From positions 1-64,000 of the forward strand of contig MHZX01000110.1 in the NCBI GenBank assembly GCA_001828935.1: 64,000 nt of DNA, in the 5' to 3' direction. This stretch comes from Rhodocyclales bacterium RIFCSPLOWO2_02_FULL_63_24. Its GTDB lineage: Bacteria; Pseudomonadota; Gammaproteobacteria; Burkholderiales; Rhodocyclaceae. This document shows positions 1 to 8,085 of this stretch, piece by piece. The notes under the pieces are model-generated. The model did no database searches. It saw only the letters and a program-made list of their open reading frames with translations, and was not told where the DNA came from. A program made the position numbers and the translations under genes. Each line of letters begins with the position of its first letter. Positions within the stretch are counted from its first letter, which is position 1.

Positions 1-1
1 C

Positions 2-787
2 CAGGCCTTCTACGCCGATCACGCCGCCTTTCTGGCACGCCAGGGCTTTCGCGTCTGGACCTTCGACTACCGAGGCATCGCCGAATCCGCGCAGGGGTCG
101 ATGCGGCACTGCACGGCCGATATTTCGGACTGGATCACGCGCGATTTCGATGCCGTGGTGCGGCACGCCACCGCCAGTCTCGACGGCCGGCCGCTGTACG
201 TCCTTGGACATAGCCTCGGCGGTCAGGCCGCGCCCCTGCTGCCCTCGATAGCGAAGGTCAGCGGCCTGGTCAATATAGCGGTCGGCAGCGGTTCGATCCG
301 CCACAACCAGCCCCGCGTGAAACGCACCGCGCCGCTGCTCTGGTATGTGCTGGCGCCGTTGCTGTGTCCCTTGTTTGGCTATTTCCCGGGCGTGCGCATC
401 GGCATCATCGGCGACATTCCGCGTCGGGCCTTGTTTCAGTGGCGCCGCTGGTGCCTGGCACACGAATATCTTCTGTCTGCCGAACCCGGTGCGCGCGAAG
501 CCTATGCCGGCGCCCGCTATCCGGTGCTGGGCCTGACCTTTGCCGACGATGAGTTGCTGCTCGAAGTCGGCTCGCGCATGCTGCACGCCGCCTATTCGGG
601 AACACAGGTCGATTACCGGGTGATCAGTCCGCAGCAGTTCGGTCTGCGCCGCATCGGCCATTTCGGCTTCTTCAAAAGCGCCCAGGGCGAGTCGCTGTGG
701 CCGCTGGTCAGTGCCTGGCTGCACGAACAATGTGCCGCCATGGCGGCGCGGACCGCGCCGGGGACACGCGCTGCATTGCGTGGTTAA
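2..787 (+). CDS. alpha/beta hydrolase, 5'-truncated by window edge
   Basis: The reading frame is open from base 2, so the true start lies outside the window. The ATG at 101 in the ORF track is internal: the upstream codons read AFYADHAAFLARQGFRVWTF and then DYRGI, a normal hydrolase N-terminal fold. The nucleophile elbow GHSLGGQ marks the catalytic serine. GHFGFF near the C-terminus probably carries the catalytic histidine. The overall look matches the COG4757-type predicted hydrolases; the substrate is unknown. It converges on bioF with a 4-base overlap of stop codons. BioH is an alpha/beta hydrolase too, but this protein lacks BioH's GWSLGG-type elbow, so a biotin role is not claimed. Confidence 0.8.
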   Translation, partial: QAFYADHAAFLARQGFRVWTFDYRGIAESAQGSMRHCTADISDWITRDFDAVVRHATASLDGRPLYVLGHSLGGQAAPLLPSIAKVSGLVNIAVGSGSIRHNQPRVKRTAPLLWYVLAPLLCPLFGYFPGVRIGIIGDIPRRALFQWRRWCLAHEYLLSAEPGAREAYAGARYPVLGLTFADDELLLEVGSRMLHAAYSGTQVDYRVISPQQFGLRRIGHFGFFKSAQGESLWPLVSAWLHEQCAAMAARTAPGTRAALRG

Positions 788-1944
788 TCGGGAATCGTTT
801 TAACGGCCGCCAGCAGCCGCGCCATCGCCTCGTCGTCGAGGCTGCTGCTGAGCGCGAAGCGCAGCCGGCTGGTGCCTTCGGGCACCGTCGGCGGGCGGAT
901 GGCGACCGCGAGGATGCCGGCGTCGTCCAGCTTTTTTGCCGCCGCCAGGGCATCGGCCTCGCTGCCGATGATGGCCGGCACGATCTGCGTCGTCGATTGC
1001 TGCGTGGACAATCCGACGGCGGCCAGGGCCTCGCGCAGGTGCTGGGCATGGGTCGCCAGCCGTGTGCGTTCCGTATCCATGCTCGGGATCAGATCGAGCG
1101 CCGCATCGACCGCACCCAGCACGGGTGGCGGCAGGGCGGTGGTGTAGATGAAGCCGCTGCAGCGGTTCACCAGGTAGTCGATCAAGGCCCGCGAGCCGGC
1201 GATGTAGGCGCCGAAGGCGCCGACCGCCTTGCCCAGCGTGCCCATGACGATGTCGATGCCGCCACATTCAGCGGCGAGGCCGCGTCCCTGCGGGCCGCAG
1301 ACGCCGGTGGCATGGGCCTCGTCGACATAGAGAGCGGCGCCGTGTCGCTCCGCCAGCGCCACTAGCGCCGGCAGGTCGGCGCGGTCGCCGTCCATGCTGA
1401 ACACCGATTCGGTGAGGATCAGCTTGCGGCCGCGGTGCCGGGCCAGCAGTTGGTCGAGATGGGCGAGGTCATTGTGGTGGAAGATTTCCGTCGGGCGCCT
1501 TGCCATGCGCACGCCGTGGATGATGCTGGCGTGGTTGAGTGCGTCGCTGAAGATCACCGTCTCGCCAGCGCCGACTCCCGTCAACGCAGGTATTACCGTG
1601 GCATTGGCCTGGAAGCCGGTGTTGAACAGCAGCGCCGCTTCGCAGCCCTTGAAGGCGGCCAGCTTCTCCTCCACCGCCAGGGTGATGTCGCGGGTGCCGG
1701 TGATCAGACGCGAGGCCGGCGCGCCGGCGCCGTGGCGCTGCGCCCATTCCGCCGCCCGTTGCTTGACCAGCGGATGCTGCGACAGGCCCAGGTAGTCGTT
1801 GGACGAGGCGTCGATCAGCGGCCGGCCGGCGGCGTCGTGCATGCCGCCGTCGCGCCACTGCACGGGGCGCAGGCGACGCCGGCGGTTGACGGCGGTGAGG
1901 CGGTCGAGTTCGGTTTGCAGCAGGGCGTCGAGGTGGGTGTCCAT
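784..1944 (-). CDS. bioF: 8-amino-7-oxononanoate synthase
   Basis: PLP-dependent alpha-oxoamine synthase that condenses pimeloyl-ACP (or -CoA) with L-alanine to give KAPA, the first step of biotin ring assembly; cytosolic. The protein is 386 aa, normal for BioF. The PLP lysine lies in GTLGKAVGAFGAY (about residue 239). SSNDYLGLSQHP near residue 48 and YVDEAHATGV are family signatures. The start ATG overlaps the bioA stop by one base (TGATG), indicating translational coupling in a bioA-bioF operon. The stretch ALTGVGAGETVIF near residue 121 carries one copy of the dispersed R1 repeat and looks about two residues longer than I would expect there. Confidence 0.95.
   Translation of the reverse strand: MDTHLDALLQTELDRLTAVNRRRRLRPVQWRDGGMHDAAGRPLIDASSNDYLGLSQHPLVKQRAAEWAQRHGAGAPASRLITGTRDITLAVEEKLAAFKGCEAALLFNTGFQANATVIPALTGVGAGETVIFSDALNHASIIHGVRMARRPTEIFHHNDLAHLDQLLARHRGRKLILTESVFSMDGDRADLPALVALAERHGAALYVDEAHATGVCGPQGRGLAAECGGIDIVMGTLGKAVGAFGAYIAGSRALIDYLVNRCSGFIYTTALPPPVLGAVDAALDLIPSMDTERTRLATHAQHLREALAAVGLSTQQSTTQIVPAIIGSEADALAAAKKLDDAGILAVAIRPPTVPEGTSRLRFALSSSLDDEAMARLLAAVKTIPD
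1556..1579 (-). repeat. R1 repeat copy inside bioF
   Basis: Read on the minus strand: GGGAGTCGGCGCTGGCGAGA followed by CGGT. It encodes GVGAGET in bioF. Confidence 0.6.
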
Positions 1945-3242
1945 CAGAGTGTCCTTGCGCGCTCAGTGAGCGCGGTGCGAACCGCAGCAGTGAGGATGCC
2001 CAGTTCGCCGGTGGAAATGACAAAGGGCGGCATCAGGTACACCACGTTGCCGAAGGGCCGCAGCCAGACGCCGAGTTCGGAAAAGCGGCTGCGCAGGGCG
2101 TGGAGATCGATGGCGCCGCCGGCTTGGCAGCTGAGTTCCACCGCGCCGATGGCGCCCTTGACGCGCACGTCGGCGACGCCCGCGAGATCGCGACAGGCTT
2201 CCAGTTCGGCACGCAGTTGCGCTTCGATCGCGGCCACCTGGGCCAGGCACGGCGAATTGTGACTGGGTTCGAACAGGTCGAGCGAGGCATTGGCCGCGGC
2301 GCAGGCCAGCGGGTTGGCCATGTAGGTGGGGCCGTGCATCAACGCCGCGGCCGGGTCGTCGGCAAGGAAGGCCGCGAACACATGGCGCCGCGCCACGGTT
2401 GCGGCCAGCGGCAGCGTGCCGCCGGTCAGCGCCTTGGACAGGCAGATGATGTCGGGAACAACCGCGGCTTCCTCGCAGGCGAACATCCGCCCGCTACGGC
2501 CGAAGCCGGTCATGATCTCGTCGGCGATCAGCAGCACCTGGTGGCGGCGACAGGCCTCGGCGATGAAGGCCAAGGTCTGCGCGTCGTGCATCTTCATGCC
2601 GCCGGCGCCCTGTACCAGCGGCTCGACGATGACGGCTGCGACGCGTTCGCCGTGGGTCGCCAGCAGCAGGTCGAAGGCGCGGCGCAGGTTCTCGTCGGTC
2701 GGCAGTTCGGCCATGATCTGGTCCGGCAGGGTCCCGGCGAACAGCGTGTGCATGCCTTCCTCGGGATCGCACAGGGCCATGGTGGCGAAAGTGTCGCCGT
2801 GATAGGCGTGGCGGAAGTAGACGATGCGCTGCTTTTCCGCCTGACCCTTGTTGCGCCAGTACTGGATTGCCATCTTGAGCGCGACTTCCACCGCGACCGA
2901 ACCGGATTCGGTGAAGAAGACGCGTTCGAGATCGCCCGGCAACAGTGCCGCCAGCCGCGTCGCCAGGCGCAACGCCGGCTCGTGCACCAGGCCGGCGAAC
3001 ATGACGTGCGGCAGGCTGGCCAGCTGCCGTTCGACCGCGGCGCGGATGTGGGGATGGTTGTAGCCGTGGCAGGCGGTCCACCACGAGGAAATGCCGTCGA
3101 TCAGTTCGCGGCCGTCGCCCAGGCGGATGCGCGTGCCCTGCGTCGCCGTCACCAGCAGCGGCGGCGACGCGGTGGCCATCTGGGTGTAGGGCAGCCAGAT
3201 ATGGGGCAGGCCCTCGGTGAGCCAGTCGCGGGCGTCGGACAT
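1944..3242 (-). CDS. bioA: adenosylmethionine-8-amino-7-oxononanoate aminotransferase
   Basis: Class III aminotransferase converting KAPA to DAPA with SAM as amino donor. The ORF track extends to 3719, but the family N-terminus begins at MSDARDWLTEGLPHIW, giving a 432-aa protein of normal length starting at 3242. WLPYTQM (substrate pocket), GISSWW, and the PLP lysine in LSKALTGGTLPLA (about residue 270) are all present. It is divergent from bioD with only 61 bases between the two starts, so both promoters must share this gap. I see no TTGTAAACC-type BirA operator of the E. coli kind there. Confidence 0.95.
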   Translation of the reverse strand: MSDARDWLTEGLPHIWLPYTQMATASPPLLVTATQGTRIRLGDGRELIDGISSWWTACHGYNHPHIRAAVERQLASLPHVMFAGLVHEPALRLATRLAALLPGDLERVFFTESGSVAVEVALKMAIQYWRNKGQAEKQRIVYFRHAYHGDTFATMALCDPEEGMHTLFAGTLPDQIMAELPTDENLRRAFDLLLATHGERVAAVIVEPLVQGAGGMKMHDAQTLAFIAEACRRHQVLLIADEIMTGFGRSGRMFACEEAAVVPDIICLSKALTGGTLPLAATVARRHVFAAFLADDPAAALMHGPTYMANPLACAAANASLDLFEPSHNSPCLAQVAAIEAQLRAELEACRDLAGVADVRVKGAIGAVELSCQAGGAIDLHALRSRFSELGVWLRPFGNVVYLMPPFVISTGELGILTAAVRTALTERARTL

Positions 3243-3303
3243 GGGTGGGAAACGGCCTAGAATGCGCGCCAGCGTAGGCAAAAGCGGCGCAAGGAGCAGC
3301 GAA

Positions 3304-4032
3304 ATGGACGCGCATTTTATCACCGGCACCGGTACCGACATCGGCAAGACCTGGCTGGCCTGCGCCCTGCTGCGCCATTGGCGGGACGCGGGCATGCGGC
3401 CGGCGGCGTTCAAGCCGGTGCTCTCCGGCTTCGATCCCCAGCGTCCTGAGGCCAGCGATGCCGGAGCCTTGCTGGCGGCGCTGGGGCGCGCTGCCAGCGT
3501 CGGCGAGCTGGATGCCATCGCACCCTGGCGCTTCGCTGCACCGCTGTCGCCGGACATGGCGGCGGCGCGCGAAGGGCGCACCATCGATTTCGCCGAGCTG
3601 GTCGCGTATACCCGCCGTTGCCTGCCCCCGCGGGGGAATCCCAGGCATGCAGAGCGAGCCAGCGCTGTTTGCGCGGATAACTCCGGTCCGATCCTGGTCG
3701 AAGGCGTCGGCGGCGTCATGGCGCCGCTCGACGAAAGCCATACGGTGCGCGACTGGATCGCCGCCAGCGGCCTGCACTGCGTGCTGATGGCCGGCAGCTA
3801 CCTCGGCAGCCTGAGCCATACGCTGACGGCGCTGGAGGCCCTGGCAAGAGTCGGCGCTGGCGTCACGGCGGTCGTCGTCAATGAGACGCCAGATTCGACA
3901 GTGGCGCTCGATGCGACGCTGGAGGCCCTGTCGCGCCACGCTGTGGGCATCCCCCTGGTGTCCATAGCGCGCGACACTCCTCAGCCCGGGGTCGTCCGCC
4001 TGGCGGCGCTGCTGTGCCCCGAAATCGTCTAG
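3304..4032 (+). CDS. bioD: dethiobiotin synthetase
   Basis: ATP-dependent enzyme that inserts CO2 into DAPA to form dethiobiotin. The start ATG at 3304 gives MDAHFITGTGTDIGKTWLAC, with the P-loop GTGTDIGKT; AAGGAG lies about 9 bases upstream. The ORF-track start at 3217 is too early. VEGVGGVMAPL is the second BioD signature. At 242 aa it is somewhat long for BioD. Part of the excess is the block LPPRGNPRHAERASAV (about residues 107-122), encoded by an R2 repeat copy inserted in frame just before the VEGVGG motif. An R1 repeat encodes RVGAGVTAV near residue 182. Whether the enzyme stays active with the insertion cannot be judged from sequence. Confidence 0.93.
   Translation: MDAHFITGTGTDIGKTWLACALLRHWRDAGMRPAAFKPVLSGFDPQRPEASDAGALLAALGRAASVGELDAIAPWRFAAPLSPDMAAAREGRTIDFAELVAYTRRCLPPRGNPRHAERASAVCADNSGPILVEGVGGVMAPLDESHTVRDWIAASGLHCVLMAGSYLGSLSHTLTALEALARVGAGVTAVVVNETPDSTVALDATLEALSRHAVGIPLVSIARDTPQPGVVRLAALLCPEIV
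3618..3668 (+). repeat. R2 repeat copy inside bioD
   Basis: Begins TTGCCTGCCCCCGCGGGGGA and continues AATCCCAGGCATGCAGAGCG. It matches the R2 copies in ureF and in the DUF45-like gene at 59408 (shared core GCGGAAkCCCnGGCAgaCAG). This is the most diverged of the three copies. It keeps the bioD frame open. Confidence 0.6.
3846..3870 (+). repeat. R1 repeat copy inside bioD
   Basis: AAGAGTCGGCGCTGGCGTCA then CGGCG. Matches the family consensus at every core position and encodes RVGAGVTA. Confidence 0.65.
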
Positions 4033-4077
4033 GCCGTATACTGCGCCCCCTTGAGTCCCCTTCTCCCCGGATGAACC

Positions 4078-4644
4078 ATGACCATCAAGTCTGACAAGTG
4101 GATCCGCCGCATGGCGGAGCAGCATCGCATGATCGAGCCCTTCGAGGCCGGGCAGGTTCGCGAGGCCAACGGCCAGAAGATCGTCTCCTACGGCACCTCG
4201 AGCTACGGCTACGACATCCGCTGCTCGCGCGAATTCAAACTGTTCACCAACATCAACAGCACCATCGTCGATCCGAAGAACTTCGATCCGAATTCCTTTG
4301 TCGAGGTGACTGCCGACTACTGCATCATCCCGCCGAATTCCTTCGCCCTGGCGCGCACCGTCGAATATTTCCGTATTCCGCGCAACGTCCTGACCATCTG
4401 CCTGGGCAAGAGCACCTACGCGCGCTGCGGCATCATCGTCAATGTGACGCCCTTCGAGCCGGAATGGGAAGGTTATGTGACGCTGGAATTTTCCAACACG
4501 ACGCCGCTGCCGGCCAAGATCTACGCCGGCGAAGGCTGCGCCCAGGTGCTGTTCTTCGAGTCCGACGAAGTCTGCGAGACTTCCTACAAGGACAGGGGCG
4601 GCAAGTACCAGGGCCAGGTCGGCGTGACGCTGCCAAAAATCTAA
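4078..4644 (+). CDS. dcd: dCTP deaminase
   Basis: Deaminates dCTP to dUTP, the main route to dTMP precursor in proteobacteria, and so links to thyA further along the window. It is 188 aa, the usual size. [16 protein letters not shown] and the catalytic-glutamate segment [16 protein letters not shown] are diagnostic, and [10 protein letters not shown] is the N-terminal signature. The ATG at 4078 follows directly on the bioD region in the same orientation, with 45 bases between. Immediately downstream lies a hairpin-forming repeat (4650-4734) that could end transcription. No oddities were seen in the protein. Confidence 0.97.
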   Translation: MTIKSDKWIRRMAEQHRMIEPFEAGQVREANGQKIVSYGTSSYGYDIRCSREFKLFTNINSTIVDPKNFDPNSFVEVTADYCIIPPNSFALARTVEYFRIPRNVLTICLGKSTYARCGIIVNVTPFEPEWEGYVTLEFSNTTPLPAKIYAGEGCAQVLFFESDEVCETSYKDRGGKYQGQVGVTLPKI

Positions 4645-4649
4645 AGGCA

Positions 4650-4734
4650 TTGACCACAGCGACACTGAGGTACAGAGAGAAACCATGAGGATGCTCTGTG
4701 AAGTTCTCTGTGTCTCTGTGTCTCTGTGGTTCAA
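4650..4734. repeat. imperfect palindromic element (CACAGAGACACAGAG type)
   Basis: Starts TTGACCACAGCGACACTGAG and ends in CTCTGTGTCTCTGTGGTTCAA. The arms are inverted, imperfect, and internally built of a repeated GACAC(A/T)GAG-like unit. It fills nearly all of the dcd to decarboxylase gap. It resembles a non-autonomous hairpin element and could act as a bidirectional terminator. No T-tract follows. Confidence 0.75.
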
Positions 4735-4749
4735 GAATTAGGAATTCCC

Positions 4750-6990
4750 ATGCGCTTCCATTTCCCTATCATCATCATCGACGAGGACTTCCGTTCCGAG
4801 AACGCCTCGGGACTCGGCATCCGCGCCCTGGCCGACGCGATCGAGAAGGAAGGCATGGACGTGCTGGGCGTCACCAGCTACGGCGACCTCTCTTCCTTCG
4901 CCCAGCAGCAGAGCCGCGCCTCGGCCTTCATCCTGTCGATCGACGACGAGGAACTGGCCAACCGGGAAAAACAGACCATTGCCGAGTTGCGCGCCTTCGT
5001 CGAGGAAATCCGCTACAAGAACGCCGAGATCCCGATCTTCCTGCATGGCGAGACGCGCACCAGCCGCCACATCCCCAACGACATCCTGCGCGAGTTGCAC
5101 GGCTTCATCCACATGTTCGAAGACACGCCGGAATTCATCGCCCGCCACGTGGTGCGCGAGGCCAAGTCGTACATGGATTCGCTGCCGCCGCCTTTCTTTC
5201 GCGCGCTGGTGCATTATGCGGCCGACGGCTCCTATTCTTGGCACTGCCCCGGCCATTCCGGCGGCGTCGCCTTCCTCAAAAGCCCGGTGGGCCAGATGTT
5301 CCACCAGTTTTTCGGCGAGAACATGCTGCGCGCCGACGTCTGCAACGCGGTCGAGGAGCTCGGTCAGCTGCTCGACCATACCGGCCCCGTGGCGGCCTCC
5401 GAGCGCAATGCCGCACGCATTTTCAACAGCGACCACCTCTACTTCGTCACCAACGGCACCTCGACCTCGAACAAGATCGTCTGGCACTCCACGGTGGCGC
5501 CCGGCGATGTGGTGATCGTCGATCGCAACTGCCACAAGTCGGTGCTGCACGCGATCATGATGACCGGCGCGATCCCGGTGTTCCTGATGCCGACGCGCAA
5601 CAACTTCGGCATCATCGGGCCGATTCCGAAGGAAGAGTTCCGCTGGAAGAACATCCAGAAGAAGATCGCCGCCCATCCCTTCGCCTCCAAGGTCGAGGGC
5701 AAACCGCGGGTGCTGACCATCACCCAGAGCACTTATGACGGCATCCTCTACAACGTCGAGGAAATCAAGGAGATGCTCGACGGCAGGATCGACACCCTGC
5801 ACTTTGACGAAGCCTGGCTGCCGCACGCCGCCTTCCATGATTTCTACGGCGACTACCATGCCATCGGCGCCGACCGGCCGCGCTGCCAGGAATCGATGGT
5901 GTTCTCCACCCAGTCGACGCACAAGCTGCTGGCCGGTCTTTCGCAGGCTTCGCAGATCCTGGTGCAGGACGCCGAGAACAGCAAGCTCGACCGCGACGTG
6001 TTCAACGAAGCCTACCTGATGCACACCTCGACCTCGCCGCAGTATTCGATCATCGCTTCCTGCGACGTCGCCGCGGCGATGATGGAGGAGCCGGGCGGCA
6101 AGGCCCTGGTCGAGGAATCGATCGCCGAGGCGTTGGATTTCCGCCGCGCCATGCGCAAGGTGGACAAGGAATGGGGCGCCGACTGGTGGTTCAAGGTATG
6201 GGGTCCGGACGACCTCTCCGAGGAAGGCATCGAGGAACGCGACGCCTGGATGCTCAAGCCCGGCGAGCGCTGGCACGGTTTCGGCAAATTGGCCAAAGGC
6301 TTCAATCTGCTCGACCCGATCAAGGCTACTGTCATCACGCCGGGGCTCGATGTGGACGGCGACTTTTCCGACGACTTCGGCATTCCCGCCGCGATCGTCA
6401 CCAAATACCTCGCCGAGCACGGCGTGATCGTCGAGAAGTGCGGCCTCTATTCCTTTTTCATCATGTTCACCATCGGCATCACCAAGGGCCGCTGGAACAC
6501 CCTGGTTACCGCCCTGCAGCAGTTCAAGGACGATTACGACCGCAATCACCCGTTGTGGAAGGTGCTGCCCGAGTTCGTGGTCAAACACCCGCGCTACGAG
6601 CGGGTCGGCCTCAAGGACTTGTGCACCCAGATTCACGAGGTGTACAAGGCGCGCGACATCGCCCGCCTGACGACCGAGATGTACTTGTCCAACATGGTGC
6701 CGGCGATGCGTCCGGCCGATGCCTTCGCCAAGATGGCGCATCGCGAGATCGACCGCGTCGCCATCGACGAACTGGAAAACCGGGTCACCGCCGTGCTGCT
6801 GACGCCGTATCCGCCGGGCATTCCCTTGCTGATTCCGGGCGAGCGCTTCAACGGCACGATTGTTCGCTACCTGCAGTTCGCGCGCGAGTTCAACGAGAAA
6901 TTCCCCGGGTTCGAAACCGACATCCACGGCCTGGTCAAGGACGCCAGCAACGGCGCCGTGCGCTATTACGTAGACTGCGTGGCGAACTGA
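4750..6990 (+). CDS. Orn/Lys/Arg decarboxylase (fold type I, wing domain)
   Basis: PLP enzyme of the large biodegradative/biosynthetic basic amino acid decarboxylase family, producing a polyamine and CO2. The start ATG at 4750 (MRFHFPIIIIDEDF) fits the N-terminal CheY-like wing domain (about residues 1-130). The core contains WHCPGHSGGVAFLKSPVG, TNGTSTSNKIVWHSTV and the PLP lysine in STHKLLAGLSQ (about K392). The C-terminal domain includes TPYPPGIPLLIPGERF. The 746-aa length is typical. Sequence alone does not separate arginine from lysine or ornithine as substrate; related betaproteobacterial genes are commonly annotated as arginine/lysine/ornithine decarboxylase. The start follows the palindromic element by 15 bases, so its promoter may lie within or before that repeat. 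Confidence 0.92.
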   Translation: MRFHFPIIIIDEDFRSENASGLGIRALADAIEKEGMDVLGVTSYGDLSSFAQQQSRASAFILSIDDEELANREKQTIAELRAFVEEIRYKNAEIPIFLHGETRTSRHIPNDILRELHGFIHMFEDTPEFIARHVVREAKSYMDSLPPPFFRALVHYAADGSYSWHCPGHSGGVAFLKSPVGQMFHQFFGENMLRADVCNAVEELGQLLDHTGPVAASERNAARIFNSDHLYFVTNGTSTSNKIVWHSTVAPGDVVIVDRNCHKSVLHAIMMTGAIPVFLMPTRNNFGIIGPIPKEEFRWKNIQKKIAAHPFASKVEGKPRVLTITQSTYDGILYNVEEIKEMLDGRIDTLHFDEAWLPHAAFHDFYGDYHAIGADRPRCQESMVFSTQSTHKLLAGLSQASQILVQDAENSKLDRDVFNEAYLMHTSTSPQYSIIASCDVAAAMMEEPGGKALVEESIAEALDFRRAMRKVDKEWGADWWFKVWGPDDLSEEGIEERDAWMLKPGERWHGFGKLAKGFNLLDPIKATVITPGLDVDGDFSDDFGIPAAIVTKYLAEHGVIVEKCGLYSFFIMFTIGITKGRWNTLVTALQQFKDDYDRNHPLWKVLPEFVVKHPRYERVGLKDLCTQIHEVYKARDIARLTTEMYLSNMVPAMRPADAFAKMAHREIDRVAIDELENRVTAVLLTPYPPGIPLLIPGERFNGTIVRYLQFAREFNEKFPGFETDIHGLVKDASNGAVRYYVDCVAN

Positions 6991-7014
6991 TCCGCCGCCG
7001 GGGCCAGCCCTGGA

Positions 7015-7416
7015 TCAGGCCTGCTGCCGGACATGGGGCATGTATTTCTTGTCCTCGCCCAGAATGTGATCGGCAAACCACTCCTGCATGATGGTCAGGA
7101 TGTCGTCGGCTGCGATCGATCCCGGGTTCTTGATGTAGGCTTCCTTGGCGGCGTGCACCCTTTTCGCAAATGCCTGGTGGACTGCCCTGTGCTGCTCCAG
7201 CCCGGGATAACTGACCTGCTGCATCAGCTTTTCCTCGGCGCCCAGATGCATGGTCGTGTATTCCGCAAGAAAGGCGATGCGTTTCTTCATGGCATCGTGA
7301 CTGTCCCGTTCCGGGGATTGACTGAACTGCCTGACCATCCGGAAAAATACTTGATGGTGCGCGTCCATCAATGCGTCGCCCACGCTGTAGGAGTCATTCC
7401 ATTCAAGCAGTTCCAT
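7015..7416 (-). CDS. bacteriohemerythrin (O2-binding di-iron protein)
   Basis: Single-domain hemerythrin, 133 aa from ATG 7416. AAAGGAG lies about 6 bases upstream, which decides this start over the longer ORF at 7476. The four-helix-bundle di-iron ligand pattern is present: W-NDSYSVG, HH in MDAHHQVFF, HLGAEEKLM, EQHRAVHQAF and FADHILGEDKKY at the C-terminus. Such proteins bind O2 reversibly and are used for oxygen sensing, storage or delivery, often in motile microaerophiles. It is convergent with the decarboxylase gene (24-base gap) and transcribed alone. The 164 bases upstream to folA must hold its promoter, but I cannot pick a convincing one. Confidence 0.93.
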   Translation of the reverse strand: MELLEWNDSYSVGDALMDAHHQVFFRMVRQFSQSPERDSHDAMKKRIAFLAEYTTMHLGAEEKLMQQVSYPGLEQHRAVHQAFAKRVHAAKEAYIKNPGSIAADDILTIMQEWFADHILGEDKKYMPHVRQQA

Positions 7417-7580
7417 ACGGCGCTCCTTTGCTTGCGGGATGCCCGTCCGGTGCAGGATCTGCCCCTGCTTCCACATGGCGGGTGGAAGGAACTATATATG
7501 CAGAAAGCCCAGCTCGGCAAATAGCCTCACGGTGCCGGTAGCGCCACTCGCCGGAAGCCGGATGTCGTTCCGCACCCGCC

Positions 7581-8075
7581 CTATTTTCTCTGATAGAGGA
7601 CGAATGCATAGTCGAGACCTGTTTCGTCATGATGCTTTTCGCGGCTGACCTCTCGCCACCGGCTGCGGTCGACGGCAGGGAACCGGGTGTCGCCCTCGAA
7701 GCTGGCGTCGATCTCGGTCAATTGCAGCCTATCGGCGAGGGCCAGCGCGGCCTGGTAGAGCTCGGCGCCGCCGATCACGAAGGCTTCGTCGGGATCCGCC
7801 GCAGCAAGGGCGGCCGGCAGGGACAAGGCGACCGTAGCTCCAGCGGCGCGGTAATTGCCGTCGCGGGTAACGACGATGTTGCGGCGTTCCGGCAGCGGGC
7901 GAAAATTGGCCGGCAGCGACTCCCAGGTCTTGCGTCCCATGATCACCGTGTGACCCAGGGTCAGGGCCTTGAAGTGCTTGAGGTCCGCCGGCAGGCGCCA
8001 GGGCAGGCGGTTGTCGATGCCGATCACGCCGTTCCTGGCGACAGCCGCGATGAGGGTGAGGGTGGCCTTGGACAT
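7581..8075 (-). CDS. folA: dihydrofolate reductase
   Basis: NADPH-dependent reduction of dihydrofolate to tetrahydrofolate, required after ThyA-catalysed dTMP synthesis. The family N-terminus [19 protein letters not shown] fixes the start at 8075; the ORF-track extension to 8285 lies in glgA. The protein is 164 aa. [31 protein letters not shown] and [13 protein letters not shown] are standard DHFR motifs. It is the last gene of the minus-strand glg series, 10 bases after the glgA stop, so it is probably co-transcribed with glycogen genes. That is an unusual companion, because folA normally sits beside thyA (here 15 kb away). Confidence 0.96.
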   Translation of the reverse strand: MSKATLTLIAAVARNGVIGIDNRLPWRLPADLKHFKALTLGHTVIMGRKTWESLPANFRPLPERRNIVVTRDGNYRAAGATVALSLPAALAAADPDEAFVIGGAELYQAALALADRLQLTEIDASFEGDTRFPAVDRSRWREVSREKHHDETGLDYAFVLYQRK

Positions 8076-8085
8076 CGGCCGGCGA

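Noticed and set aside
2494-4734. 746-aa minus-strand ORF overlapping bioA, bioD and dcd
   Set aside because: It is the antisense/out-of-frame shadow of three well-supported genes in GC-rich DNA, with no recognisable domain.
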